Shown one piece after another: positions 30,128 to 38,823 of a stretch of DNA of 64,000 bases (position 1 is the first letter of the stretch; every line of letters starts with the position of its first letter). Where the stretch lies: contig NZ_MKTR01000024.1 in NCBI RefSeq assembly GCF_001898325.1, positions 306,587 to 370,586 on the forward strand. Reading direction: 5' to 3'. The stretch comes from Microbacterium sp. 67-17. GTDB lineage: Bacteria > Actinomycetota > Actinomycetes > Actinomycetales > Microbacteriaceae. A program made the translations under genes and the position numbers. Below the pieces are notes generated by a model, which made no database searches, was not told where the DNA came from, and saw only the letters and a program-made list of their open reading frames with translations.

Positions 30128-30961
30128 TCAGAGGTCGAACTCTGACCGCACGTGGTCGCGGATCTCGACGTACTCCGGCCTGTCCCAGAAGAAGAGCAGC
30201 TTCTGCGCGATCGTTGTGTCGCTGTCGGGCTCGGGCTCGAGCACGAAGGTCATGAAGCTCTCGGCGAAGTCCTCGACGACGTTGGTCGCGGCGTAGTCGC
30301 TCACGAAATCTTCCTCGTGATCGAGGTAGAACTCGTAGGCGAGATCGGCGTCTGCGTTGGCAGGATCCGGAGCATCCGTGCCGTACTGTGCCCAGAACTC
30401 CTGGTCGAAGGCCCACAGGGCGGAGTCCGGCTCTGCACACCCTTCGTCGAGTTGCAGCGTGTCGCAGCTCCAGGCTTCGGGGTCGGTTTGGCCCGGGGAG
30501 AGGCTCAGGATGTGTGCGTACTCATGGATCAGTGTGGACAGCAGCAGATCTTCATCTGACGCGTAGGCGAGGTTGACCACGAGCGTCCATTGCTGCGGAT
30601 CGTCAGTTTGCAGGACGTAGGCGAGCGTGTCGCTGGATTCCGAATCCCCGACACGGAAGTCGCGGATGACGCTGCCTGCCACCTCGGGGGTCACGATCCT
30701 CACGAACATGTCCCAGACCGACTCGGTGGTCTCGTCGCCGGTGGGGGAGAGGGACGCGTCCGGCTCGACGGTGTACACCTCGACGACGCCGAGATCCTCG
30801 TCTTCCTCGGTGTAGACCTCACCATCGCCGTACTGGCCGAATCCGTCGCTCTGATCCACGGTGTCGACGTCGGTGAACGCTGTCAGCGAGCAACCCGACA
30901 GTGCCAGGACGAGGGCGACGAGGGCGGTCGAAAAGCCGGTCGCTGTCAGGCGGCGTGTCAC
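30128..30961 (-). CDS. Lipoprotein with zincin-like HEYAH motif (putative metallopeptidase)
   Basis: A 277-residue exported protein: signal peptide ending in lipobox ALSGC (Cys24), an acidic linker rich in Asp/Glu (about 30-80), then a domain with His146-Glu-x-x-His150 (STLIHEYAHIL) and, about 80 residues later, NVVEDFAESFMTFV, which can supply the third zinc ligand Glu. HExxH followed by EDFAE-type motifs is typical of gluzincin-like peptidases. Two Cys (Ser-Cys-Asp, Gly-Cys-Ala) lie between and may bond. Its GTG start overlaps the stop of the alanine/glycine symporter by four bases, so they form one operon. The substrate is unknown. Confidence 0.75.
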   Translation of the reverse strand: MTRRLTATGFSTALVALVLALSGCSLTAFTDVDTVDQSDGFGQYGDGEVYTEEDEDLGVVEVYTVEPDASLSPTGDETTESVWDMFVRIVTPEVAGSVIRDFRVGDSESSDTLAYVLQTDDPQQWTLVVNLAYASDEDLLLSTLIHEYAHILSLSPGQTDPEAWSCDTLQLDEGCAEPDSALWAFDQEFWAQYGTDAPDPANADADLAYEFYLDHEEDFVSDYAATNVVEDFAESFMTFVLEPEPDSDTTIAQKLLFFWDRPEYVEIRDHVRSEFDL

Positions 30962-32463
30962 TGCTGCGCTCCGTGGAGGTGGTCGCGGTGTTTCTGGGAC
31001 TGCCGCTTCTTGGTGATGAGGTCCAGCGGGCCGGTCACGGTCAGTTCGTCCTCCCAGCAGTCGATCCCGGTCACCCCGGGAAGCCGGTCACGGGTGAAGA
31101 CCGGATCCCGGCCTTCCCGCCTTTGGCGTGTGTAGTCGCGCAGCAGTCGGAAGGCGATGCCCGACAGGAGAGCGATCGCGACGAGGTTGATCAACGCCAT
31201 GACCCCCATGACCCCGTCCGCGAAGCTCCACACCAGGTCGGCAGAGGCGAGCGAGCCGACGAGAACCGCGAGGACGACGGCAACGCGGTAGGCGGGGAGG
31301 ACGCCGCGTCGGGTGGTGATGAACTCGATGTTGGACTGGCCGTAGTAGTAGTTGCCGAGGATCGACGAGAACGCGAGCAGGAAGATGATGATACTGAGTG
31401 CAATGTTCGACCACTCGCCGAGCGTGGAGACGAGCGCCCCCTGCGTGAGCGCGATTCCTCGCGATGCGCCCGCAAGGTCGGGGACCGAAACCAGAATGAT
31501 GAAGGCCGTGATCGAGCAGACGAGGAACGTGTCGAAGTAAACGCCGAGCGACTGGACGAGGCCCTGCTTGACCGGGTGCGTCACGGCGGCGCTCGCGCCC
31601 GCGTTCGGAGCCGAACCCAGGCCCGCCTCGTTGGAGAACATGCCGCGACGCACACCCGTGAGCACGATGTAGCCAAACGTCGCGCCCACGACCTCGTTGA
31701 ACCCCCACGCCTGGGTAAAGATCTCCGCGAAGACGACCGGAAGCTGATCGATGTGGATGGCGACCACAGCAAGGCCCAGGAGCAGGTACGCAAGTGCCAT
31801 GAGGGGCACCAGAGTCTGGGTGACCGAGGCGATGCGACGGATGCCGCCGAAGACGACGAGCGCCGTCAAGAGCGCCACCACCACCCCGGTGACCGGCCCC
31901 ACCCATCCGGCATCCGTCCCGAAGCTCGACGAGACGGTGTCGGCGATCGTGTTCGCCTGCAGGGACGAGAACGCGAAGGGGAAGCAGATCAGCAGGATCA
32001 CGGCAAAGAGCACACCCATCCACCGGGCGCGGAGGCCCCGCTGCATGTAGTACGCGGGACCGCCGCGGAAGCCGCCCTCGGCATCTCGCACCTTGAAAAG
32101 TTGCGCGAGGGAGGACTCGATGAAGCTCGAGGATGCCCCGATCAGCGCCATGAGCCACATCCAGAAGACGGCGCCCGGCCCTCCCAGCGCGATCGCGGTT
32201 CCCACGCCCGCGATGTTGCCGACTCCAACCCGTGACGCTGCCGAGATCGTGAAGGCCTGGAACGAGGACACGGACTGCGGTGCGCCGTCGGTCGTTCGCG
32301 GGGTCTTGTCGGTGAGGGTTCGGAACATCTCCGGGAACAGTCGGATCTGCACGACGCCCGATCGCACTGTGAAGTACAGGCCGAGCCCGACGACGATCGG
32401 AAGGACGATCCAGGTCCAAAAGAGGTCGCCCCACTCGACGATGAGGGAATTGACGGCATCCAC
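30958..32463 (-). CDS. Alanine/glycine:cation symporter (AGCS family)
   Basis: A membrane protein of 501 residues with about ten hydrophobic helices that takes up alanine or glycine with Na+ or H+. Family blocks are TISAASRVGVGNIAGVGTAIALGGPGAVFWMW, FRGGPAYYMQRGL and GYIVLTGVRRGMFSNEAGLGSAPNA. The open frame continues to 32670, but the family starts at the GTG at 32463, which lies six bases after CATACT, the leaderless spacing. The region upstream also holds the nusA promoter on the other strand. It is the first gene of an operon with the HEYAH lipoprotein. Confidence 0.9.
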   Translation of the reverse strand: MDAVNSLIVEWGDLFWTWIVLPIVVGLGLYFTVRSGVVQIRLFPEMFRTLTDKTPRTTDGAPQSVSSFQAFTISAASRVGVGNIAGVGTAIALGGPGAVFWMWLMALIGASSSFIESSLAQLFKVRDAEGGFRGGPAYYMQRGLRARWMGVLFAVILLICFPFAFSSLQANTIADTVSSSFGTDAGWVGPVTGVVVALLTALVVFGGIRRIASVTQTLVPLMALAYLLLGLAVVAIHIDQLPVVFAEIFTQAWGFNEVVGATFGYIVLTGVRRGMFSNEAGLGSAPNAGASAAVTHPVKQGLVQSLGVYFDTFLVCSITAFIILVSVPDLAGASRGIALTQGALVSTLGEWSNIALSIIIFLLAFSSILGNYYYGQSNIEFITTRRGVLPAYRVAVVLAVLVGSLASADLVWSFADGVMGVMALINLVAIALLSGIAFRLLRDYTRQRREGRDPVFTRDRLPGVTGIDCWEDELTVTGPLDLITKKRQSQKHRDHLHGAQQ

Positions 32464-32593
32464 GGCATCAGTATGTCGGTTCGGCGATGGAATGGGCGAG
32501 CGCACGGGGCGAGCGCAGGAGTGATCGGGTAACGTGGGATGATTCCGCGCGGCGTGTGATTCGCGACGGGTAGAGCTGAATAGGGAGGTCACG

Positions 32594-33583
32594 ATGGACA
32601 TCGATCTGACACTGCTCAGAACGGTCGAGCGCGAGAAGGACATTCCGTTCGACGAACTCGTTCGCATCATCGAGCAGGCGATTCTGACCGCCTATGCCAA
32701 GCACACCTCGCCGAGTGGCGAGGCTCCGGAGGGCGCGCGCGCTCAACTGGACCGCAAGACGGGTCACGTCGCGATCTTCGTGCCGCTGCTGGATGACGAG
32801 GGCGCGGTCATCGGCGAGGAGGAGACCACTCCCGAAGACTTCGGCCGCATCGCCGCCTTCGCCGCCAAGCAGGTCATCAGCCAGCGCCTGCGGGACATCG
32901 CGGACGACGCCGTGCTCGGAGAGTTCCGCGGCAAAGAGGGCGACATCGTCGCGGGCGTCGTCCAGCAGGGACCGAACCCCCGGATGGTTCACGTGGACCT
33001 CGGCACTGTCGAGGCGATTCTGCCGCCCGAAGAGCAGGTTCCCGGCGAGGATTACGCACACGGCTCCCGCCTGCGCGTCTACGTGACATCCGTCTCGAAG
33101 GGAACGAAGGGTCCCTCGATCACCGTCTCGCGCACGCACCCGGGTCTGGTGCGCAAGCTTTTCGCCCTCGAGGTTCCCGAGATTCCCGCGGGGCTCGTGG
33201 AGATCGTCTCGCTCGCCCGCGAGGCAGGGCACCGCAGCAAGATCGCGGTGAAGGCCAACGATCCCTCGATCAACGCCAAGGGCGCGTGCATCGGGGAGTT
33301 GGGGCGGCGCGTCCGCGCGGTCACCGAGGAGCTCGGCGGCGAGAAGATCGACATCGTCGACTACAGCCCCGATCTCGCGACGTTCGTCGGCAACGCCCTC
33401 TCGCCCGCGAAGGTCACCTCCAGCTTCGTGCTGGATGCCAAGACCAAGGCTGTACGGGCGTTGGTGCCGGACTACCAGCTGTCTCTTGCCATCGGCAAGG
33501 AGGGGCAGAATGCGCGTCTTGCCGCAAAACTCACGGGCGCCAAGATCGACATCCAGCCCGACAGCATCCTCGACGAGGCCTGA
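32594..33583 (+). CDS. nusA: Transcription termination/antitermination protein NusA
   Basis: Binds RNA polymerase and controls pausing, termination and antitermination. An N-terminal polymerase-binding domain (residues 1-100) is followed by an S1 domain (about 108-180, EGDIVAGVVQQGPNPRMVHVDLG) and two KH domains (from about 200, RSKIAVKAND, GACIGELGRRVRAV, LSLAIGKEGQNARLAAKLTG). It lacks the C-terminal repeats of E. coli NusA, as usual in actinobacteria. Length is 329. AGGGAGGT precedes the ATG. rimP, normally just upstream, is not found. Confidence 0.96.
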   Translation: MDIDLTLLRTVEREKDIPFDELVRIIEQAILTAYAKHTSPSGEAPEGARAQLDRKTGHVAIFVPLLDDEGAVIGEEETTPEDFGRIAAFAAKQVISQRLRDIADDAVLGEFRGKEGDIVAGVVQQGPNPRMVHVDLGTVEAILPPEEQVPGEDYAHGSRLRVYVTSVSKGTKGPSITVSRTHPGLVRKLFALEVPEIPAGLVEIVSLAREAGHRSKIAVKANDPSINAKGACIGELGRRVRAVTEELGGEKIDIVDYSPDLATFVGNALSPAKVTSSFVLDAKTKAVRALVPDYQLSLAIGKEGQNARLAAKLTGAKIDIQPDSILDEA

Positions 33584-33628
33584 TCAGCCCTCGCCCTGCG
33601 TGGGCTGGCCCGGGAGGGCAGGTGTAGG

Positions 33629-33916
33629 ATGGAACCCGTACGAACGTGCGTCGGATGTCGCACGCGCTCTACCCGATCGGCGCTTCTTCGCGTCGTGGCC
33701 ATCGAATCCTCACTCGTCTGGGACGAGCGGGCGTCGATGCCGGGACGGGGCGCGTGGGTTCATCCGACGGGAGAGTGCGTCGACGCGGCACTGAAGCGTC
33801 GAGCTTTCGTACGCGCGCTCCGCGTTCCAGGTCCTCTGGATTCGCAAGCGCTCATGAAACGGCTGAACGAGAAACGGCTGAATGGCAATGGACACAAAGT
33901 GAACGGCTCGAAATGA
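33629..33916 (+). CDS. ylxR: YlxR-family RNA-binding protein
   Basis: A small basic protein (95 residues) of the DUF448/YlxR family, encoded between nusA and infB in most bacteria. MEPVRTCVGCRTRSTRSALLRVV and the GRGAWVHPTGECVDAALKRRAF segment are the family signatures. YlxR homologues bind RNA and have been linked to RNase P and to global transcription effects. The C-terminal tail (LNEKRLNGNGHKVNGSK) is Lys/Asn rich and looks disordered. Confidence 0.9.
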   Translation: MEPVRTCVGCRTRSTRSALLRVVAIESSLVWDERASMPGRGAWVHPTGECVDAALKRRAFVRALRVPGPLDSQALMKRLNEKRLNGNGHKVNGSK

Positions 33917-33934
33917 GACCCGTCCGCAACTAGT

Positions 33935-33970
33935 GGTCCGCCCCTGTCTGGGCGGACCCCAGACAGGAGA
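33935..33970 (+). promoter_or_regulatory. Two mutually exclusive hairpins masking or freeing the infB ribosome site
   Basis: Hairpin 1 is a perfect 9-bp stem, GGTCCGCCC (33935-33943) with GGGCGGACC (33950-33958), loop CTGTCT. Hairpin 2 is a perfect 10-bp stem, CCTGTCTGGG (33943-33952) with CCCAGACAGG (33958-33967), loop of five. They share bases, so only one can form. Hairpin 2 buries the first half of the infB Shine-Dalgarno AGGAGA (33965-33970); hairpin 1 leaves it free. infB starts with GTG at 33974. This has the layout of a translational switch. The sensed signal is unknown, and hairpin 1 could also be a weak terminator after ylxR. Confidence 0.6.
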
Positions 33971-33973
33971 ACT

Positions 33974-36757
33974 GTGGCAAAACCACGCGTGCACGAGATC
34001 GCATCCGAACTCGGCATTGACAGCAAGGTCGCTCTCGCAAAGCTGAAGGAGCTCGGCGAGTTCGTCAAGAGCCCTTCCTCGACGATCGAGCCGCCGGTCG
34101 CGCGTAAGCTCCGCGCGGCATTCGAGGGCCAGGCTGCTGGCGCGCCCACGGGCAGCGGTACCGCTGCACCTACGGGCGCTGACGGCGCGCGCCCCGCGCC
34201 CCGTCCCGGTGCGTCATCGGGCCGCTCCGGGTCCCGCCCGGCAGCCACACCCGGAGCAGCAACCCCGGGACCGCGCCCCGCACCCAAGCCGGTAGAAGAA
34301 GCCGTGGCTCCGGCTCCGGCGGCATCTGCAGCCCCTGCCGCGCCCACGAAGCCGAGCGCGCCGGCGCCTGAAAGTGGTTCGGCCGATGCGGAATCTTCCG
34401 CCGCGCCGACGCCGCAAGCCCCGCGTCCCGGTGGTGCACCGCGCCCGGGCAATAACCCGTTCGCGTCGCAGCAGGGCATGGGTCAGCGCCCGGCGGGTCC
34501 CCGTCCGGGCAATAACCCGTTTGCCTCGCAGCAGGGCATGGGTCAGCGCCCAACCCCTGCCAACATCCCGCGGCCCCAGGCCCCGCGTCCCGGTTCGCCC
34601 GGGCGCCCCGGTGCCCCCGGTCGGCCGGGCGGCGCGGGTCGTCCCGGTGGTGGCGGTCGTCCCGGTGCCCCGTTCCAGCAGCGTCCCGGTGGCCCCGGTC
34701 GTCCCGGCGGCGCCGGCGGAGGCTTCGCTCGTCCGGGAGCACCCGCCGGTGGTGGAGCTTTCCCCGCTCGTCCCGGTGCTGGCGGCCGTGGCCGTGGCCC
34801 CGGCGGTGGGACAGCTGGTGCGTTCGGTAAGGGCGGCGGCAAGTCCAAGCAGCGCAAGTCGCGTCGGGCAAAGCGTCAAGAATTCGAGATGAGGGATGCG
34901 CCGCAGGTCGGTGGCGTCAACGTCCAGAAGGGCAACGGCGAGATCATTCGCCTGCGTCGTGGCGCGTCGATCTCGGACTTCGCCGACAAGCTCGAGGCGA
35001 TCCGCGGCTACACGGTGCAGCCGGGCACGCTCGTGACGATCCTGTTCAACCTCGGCGAGATGGCCACGGCCACCGAGTCGCTGGACGAGGCAACCTTCGA
35101 GGTGTTGGGCGCCGAGCTCGGCTACAAGATCCAGATGGTCTCGCCCGAGGACGAGGACAAGGAACTGCTCGAAGGCTTCGGTCTGAACCTCGAGCAGGAG
35201 CTCGCTGATGAAGACGACGAAGACCTTGAGATCCGGCCCCCGGTCGTGACCGTCATGGGCCACGTCGATCACGGTAAGACCCGTCTGCTCGACGCCATCC
35301 GTCAGACCAACGTCGTGGCGGGTGAGGCCGGCGGCATCACGCAGCACATCGGTGCCTACCAGGTGTGGACCGAGCACGAAGACATCGAGCGGGCCATCAC
35401 CTTCATCGACACCCCGGGTCATGAGGCGTTCACCGCTATGCGTGCCCGTGGTGCGCAGGTGACCGACCTCGCGATCCTCGTGGTCGCCGCCGACGACGGC
35501 ATCATGCCCCAGACGGTCGAGGCGCTCAACCACGCCCAGGCCGCCGGGGTGCCGATCGTCGTGGCAGTCAACAAGGTCGACAAGCCCGACGCCAACCCGC
35601 AAAAGGTCCGCCAGCAGCTGACCGAGTACGGTCTGGTCGCTGAGGAGTACGGTGGCGACGTCATGTTCGTCGACGTCTCGGCGCGTCAGGGAACCGGCAT
35701 CCAGGAGCTACTCGACGCCGTTCTGCTGACTGCGGATGCCGGCCTCGATCTGCGTGCGAACCCCAACAAGGACGCCCGTGGTGTCGCGATCGAAGCCAAG
35801 CTCGACAAGGGCCGCGGTTCGGTGGCGACAGTGCTCATCCAGTCCGGAACGCTGCGCGTCGGCGACGCGATCGTCGCCGGCACCGCCTATGGCCGTGTTC
35901 GCGCGATGGTCGACGAGAACGGCGATCCGGTCGAGGAGGCAGCGCCCTCGCGTCCGGTGCAGGTTCAGGGTCTGAACTCCGTGCCCCGCGCCGGTGACGT
36001 GTTCATCGTGACCGACGAAGACCGCATGGCCCGCCAGATCGCCGAGAAGCGTGAGGCCGCCGAGCGCAACGCTCAGCTGGCCAAGGCGCGCAAGCGCATC
36101 TCGCTCGAGGACTTCACCCGGGCGCTCGAAGAGGGCAAGGTCGAATCGCTCAACCTCATCATCAAGGGCGACGTGTCCGGTGCCGTCGAGGCGCTGGAAG
36201 AGTCGCTCCTCAAGATCGAGGTCGACGATTCGGTGCAGCTGCGCATCATCCACCGCGGTGTCGGTGCGGTCACCGAGTCCGACGTGAACCTGGCGACCAT
36301 CGACAACGCGATCATCCTCGGCTTCAACGTCCGACCGGATTCCAAGGCTCGCGAGCGGGCTGCCCGCGAGGGTGTCGACATCCGGTTCTACTCGGTCATC
36401 TACAACGCGATCGACGACGTCGAGCAGTCCCTCAAGGGCCTTCTCAAGCCGGAGTTCGAAGAGGTGCAGTCGGGTGTCGCCGAGATCCGCGAGGTGTTCC
36501 GCTCCTCGAAGTTCGGCAACATCGCCGGATGTATCGTCCGCAGCGGCACCATCACCCGCAACGCCAAGGCGCGCGTCATCCGCGAGGGTGTCGTCATCGC
36601 CGATGGCCTGGCGATCGAGTCGCTTCGCCGGTTCAAGGACGACGTCACCGAGGTTCGCACCGACTACGAGTGCGGTATCGGCCTCGGCAAGTTCAACGAC
36701 ATCCAGGTCGGCGACGAAATCGAGACGACTGAACTCGTGGAGAAGCCGCGCGGCTGA
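33974..36757 (+). CDS. infB: Translation initiation factor IF-2
   Basis: A GTPase that brings initiator fMet-tRNA to the ribosome. A short IF-2N domain (residues 1-50, [32 protein letters not shown]) precedes a long Pro/Gly/Ala/Arg-rich linker (about 55-290), then a conserved part with the P-loop GHVDHGKT at about 429-436, DTPGHEAF and NKVDKPD, and the C-terminal fMet-tRNA binding domains. Length is 927, usual for actinobacteria. GTG start, with AGGAGA spaced four bases. Its leader carries alternative hairpins, and a large hairpin follows the stop. Confidence 0.96.
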   Translation: MAKPRVHEIASELGIDSKVALAKLKELGEFVKSPSSTIEPPVARKLRAAFEGQAAGAPTGSGTAAPTGADGARPAPRPGASSGRSGSRPAATPGAATPGPRPAPKPVEEAVAPAPAASAAPAAPTKPSAPAPESGSADAESSAAPTPQAPRPGGAPRPGNNPFASQQGMGQRPAGPRPGNNPFASQQGMGQRPTPANIPRPQAPRPGSPGRPGAPGRPGGAGRPGGGGRPGAPFQQRPGGPGRPGGAGGGFARPGAPAGGGAFPARPGAGGRGRGPGGGTAGAFGKGGGKSKQRKSRRAKRQEFEMRDAPQVGGVNVQKGNGEIIRLRRGASISDFADKLEAIRGYTVQPGTLVTILFNLGEMATATESLDEATFEVLGAELGYKIQMVSPEDEDKELLEGFGLNLEQELADEDDEDLEIRPPVVTVMGHVDHGKTRLLDAIRQTNVVAGEAGGITQHIGAYQVWTEHEDIERAITFIDTPGHEAFTAMRARGAQVTDLAILVVAADDGIMPQTVEALNHAQAAGVPIVVAVNKVDKPDANPQKVRQQLTEYGLVAEEYGGDVMFVDVSARQGTGIQELLDAVLLTADAGLDLRANPNKDARGVAIEAKLDKGRGSVATVLIQSGTLRVGDAIVAGTAYGRVRAMVDENGDPVEEAAPSRPVQVQGLNSVPRAGDVFIVTDEDRMARQIAEKREAAERNAQLAKARKRISLEDFTRALEEGKVESLNLIIKGDVSGAVEALEESLLKIEVDDSVQLRIIHRGVGAVTESDVNLATIDNAIILGFNVRPDSKARERAAREGVDIRFYSVIYNAIDDVEQSLKGLLKPEFEEVQSGVAEIREVFRSSKFGNIAGCIVRSGTITRNAKARVIREGVVIADGLAIESLRRFKDDVTEVRTDYECGIGLGKFNDIQVGDEIETTELVEKPRG
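34445..34551 (+). repeat. Tandem 60-bp repeat inside infB linker
   Basis: Two copies of a 47-base segment (34445-34491 and 34505-34551) lie 60 bases apart with two mismatches. They encode [16 protein letters not shown] twice in the disordered IF-2 linker. The near-identity at DNA level suggests a recent duplication or slippage, or conservation of the peptide. Such N-terminal linkers vary in length among related species. Confidence 0.85.
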
Positions 36758-36775
36758 GAACCACGACACGCTGAA

Positions 36776-36816
36776 ACTCAGGATGTCCCGCCCGATGAGG
36801 TCGGGACATCCTGAGT
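36776..36816 (+). terminator. Strong hairpin between infB and rbfA
   Basis: A perfect 15-bp stem, ACTCAGGATGTCCCG (36776-36790) with CGGGACATCCTGAGT (36802-36816), around an 11-base loop. No T tract follows, so it is either an inefficient terminator that lowers rbfA expression, or an RNA-processing or stabilising structure. The rbfA ribosome site starts about 20 bases further on. Confidence 0.6.
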
Positions 36817-36848
36817 CGTGGCAGTTTGCAAGCGCAAGGAGAGATGAC

Positions 36849-37286
36849 ATGACTGGGGAACGTCAGGCACGCATGGCCGACCGGATCAAGGTGCTCGTTG
36901 CCGAACGTCTGGAGAAGGGGCTGCGCGATCCTCGCATGGGGTTCGTGACGATCACCGACGTGCGCGTCACGGGTGACCTGCAGCACGCGTCAGTCTTCTA
37001 CACGGTGCTCGGCAGCGAAGACGAACGGACGTCGACAGCTGATGCGCTGCGAGCCGCGACCGGGATGCTCCGCAGCGAGGTCGGGCGAAAGCTCGGCGTG
37101 CGGCTGACCCCCACGCTCGAGTTCATCCACGACGGACTGGCAGAGGACGCTGGCCACATCGAGGACCTGTTGCGTGAGGCACGCGAACGGGACGACGCCG
37201 TTGCCGGCCTCGCCGCCTCGGCGACCTACGCTGGCGACGCCGACCCGTACGTGGCGCCGCGCGCTCTCGCCGACGACGAGGACTGA
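36849..37286 (+). CDS. rbfA: 30S ribosome-binding factor RbfA
   Basis: Assists late maturation of the 30S subunit by binding near the 5' helix of 16S rRNA. The KH-like fold is seen in RMADRIKVLVAERLEKGLRDPRMGFVTITDVRVTGDLQHASVFYTVLG, and the Ala-kink region and TPTLEFIHDGL follow. Length is 145. ATG 36849 follows AAGGAGA; longer upstream frames are spurious. A short acidic tail ends the protein. Confidence 0.94.
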   Translation: MTGERQARMADRIKVLVAERLEKGLRDPRMGFVTITDVRVTGDLQHASVFYTVLGSEDERTSTADALRAATGMLRSEVGRKLGVRLTPTLEFIHDGLAEDAGHIEDLLREARERDDAVAGLAASATYAGDADPYVAPRALADDED

Positions 37287-37307
37287 GTTCTACCGACCTG
37301 GACGGGT

Positions 37308-37817
37308 TCAGCCGTGCACCGCGGCGCGGACGGCCGAGTGGAGTGAGCGACCCCAGTGTCGAGCTCGCTCGAGCTCACCGGCTACGAGCGGTCCCTGGAT
37401 ATCGGACACATAGAAACTCCGTGACGCAACCGGGACGAAGCCGCGCGTTCGGCCTTCCTTGGCCGCAGCCCGGCTGGCAGATCCCGGTACCCAGCGCTGT
37501 TTGGTGTGCGTGTCGAACGTGGCCAGGGGAACGGGGGCGGCGAGGCTGACGGCACCGAGCCAGTCGCGCAGACCCCGGGAGCTCGCTCGCACGGCTCCGC
37601 GTGAGGCGGCGTCGTGGCGTGTGGTGTCGCGCGACATCGAGAACGCGTGGGTCGGGCCGCCGGCAACGACGAGCGCGGCATCCGTCGGGACCGTCAGCAG
37701 CGCGCTGTCGACATCCGTGATCGACACATCCGACCACTCAGCCAGCCCTTCGGCCGTTGCGCGGGCGATATCCCGGGTGTTGCCGAACATCGACTCGTAG
37801 ATCACGACGGTCTTCAC
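37308..37817 (-). CDS. Flavodoxin-domain protein
   Basis: A 169-residue protein starting with the FMN phosphate loop VVIYESMFGNTRDIARATAEGL and continuing with VVAGGPTHAFSMS, the second flavin loop of flavodoxins. Members of this group are usually annotated as flavodoxin family proteins without a known partner. The start is a GTG eight bases after TAACCT. It is encoded opposite to rbfA and in the same direction as mutY, separated from it by 11 bases. Confidence 0.82.
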   Translation of the reverse strand: MKTVVIYESMFGNTRDIARATAEGLAEWSDVSITDVDSALLTVPTDAALVVAGGPTHAFSMSRDTTRHDAASRGAVRASSRGLRDWLGAVSLAAPVPLATFDTHTKQRWVPGSASRAAAKEGRTRGFVPVASRSFYVSDIQGPLVAGELERARHWGRSLHSAVRAAVHG

Positions 37818-37828
37818 GAGTGTTGAGG

Positions 37829-38731
37829 TTAGGGTGCCGCGGATGCCTCGGATAGGGACTTTCGCCCCCGCGGCAGGCAGGCAATACCGTCCTCGAGTTC
37901 GATGAGTCCATCGACGATGAGGGAATCGATCGCGCGGTCCCGCTGGGCGGGGTCCGGCCAGTCCGGGGCGAGGTCCTCGGCTGCGACGGGGGAGGGCGAG
38001 GACTCCCGGAGCGCCCGCAGGACGAGCCCGCGCACCTGGCGGTCACTTCCCTCATAGGTCGCCTGCCGCGGGCGTCGGTCTCCGGTGTCGGGGTAGCCGG
38101 CGGACCGCCACGCGCACAGACTCGCGACCGGGCACGCGTCGCACCGCGGTGCGCGAGCCGTGCAGATCGTCGCGCCCAGTTCCATCGTGGCGGCGTTGAA
38201 GAGTGCGGCATCCTCCCGCTCGTGGGGGAGAAGGGCGTACATGGCATCGAGGTCGCGCCGGGACGGGGGCCCCGGCTGAGATCGTCCGTCGATCACACGC
38301 GCGAGCACTCGGCGGGTGTTCGTATCGACGACCGGATGCCGCTCACCGTAGGCGAAGACCGCAACCGCGCGAGCGGTGTAGTCGCCGATGCCGGTCAGAG
38401 CCAGGAGATCTTCCACGTCGCGGGGAACCACGCCGCCGTGTCGCGTGGTGATCTCTTCAGCCGCGCGGTGCAACCACAGCGCTCGCCGCGGATATCCGAG
38501 GTTCGCCCACTGGGTGACGGCATCGGCGGGTGCTGCCTCGGCGAGCGCGGCGGGTGTCGGCCAGCGCTGCAGCCAGGCTTGCAGGTGCGGAATCACCCGA
38601 TTGACCGGCGTCTGCTGCAGCATGAACTCGCTGACAAGGATCGCCCACGCACCGACGCCGGGCTTGCGCCACGGTAGGTCCCTCGCGTTGTGCCCAAACC
38701 ACTCATTGAGGTCGGAGACGAGCGGTTGCAC
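37829..38731 (-). CDS. mutY: A/G-specific adenine glycosylase
   Basis: Removes adenine mispaired with 8-oxoguanine or guanine. The catalytic Glu is in LVSEFMLQQTPV, the helix-hairpin-helix is LLALTGIGDYTARAVAVFAYG with the Asp in PVVDTNTRRVLAR, and the [4Fe-4S] cluster is Cys-x6-Cys-x2-Cys-x5-Cys in CTARAPRCDACPVASLC. The C-terminal MutT-like domain of E. coli MutY is reduced, as in many actinobacterial forms. TAGGCT at 38739-38744 would place transcription start about at the GTG 38731, so I prefer this start to the ATG at 38737. Confidence 0.92.
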   Translation of the reverse strand: MQPLVSDLNEWFGHNARDLPWRKPGVGAWAILVSEFMLQQTPVNRVIPHLQAWLQRWPTPAALAEAAPADAVTQWANLGYPRRALWLHRAAEEITTRHGGVVPRDVEDLLALTGIGDYTARAVAVFAYGERHPVVDTNTRRVLARVIDGRSQPGPPSRRDLDAMYALLPHEREDAALFNAATMELGATICTARAPRCDACPVASLCAWRSAGYPDTGDRRPRQATYEGSDRQVRGLVLRALRESSPSPVAAEDLAPDWPDPAQRDRAIDSLIVDGLIELEDGIACLPRGRKSLSEASAAP

Positions 38732-38823
38732 GGCCATCAGCCTATGCGTCCCGCGCCACGGTCGGCTGGATCGCGATCGGCCGGACCGCAGGGGATTCGG
38801 CCCTCGCCGAATAGGCTGGGCTC

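Noticed and set aside
30901..32235. 444-residue open frame antisense to the symporter
   Set aside because: Charged repetitive composition (Arg/Asp/Glu/His runs) is the antisense image of a hydrophobic protein; symporter motifs are unambiguous.
32464..32670. N-terminal extension of the symporter frame
   Set aside because: It reads antisense into nusA; GTG 32463 matches the family start and the six-base promoter spacing.
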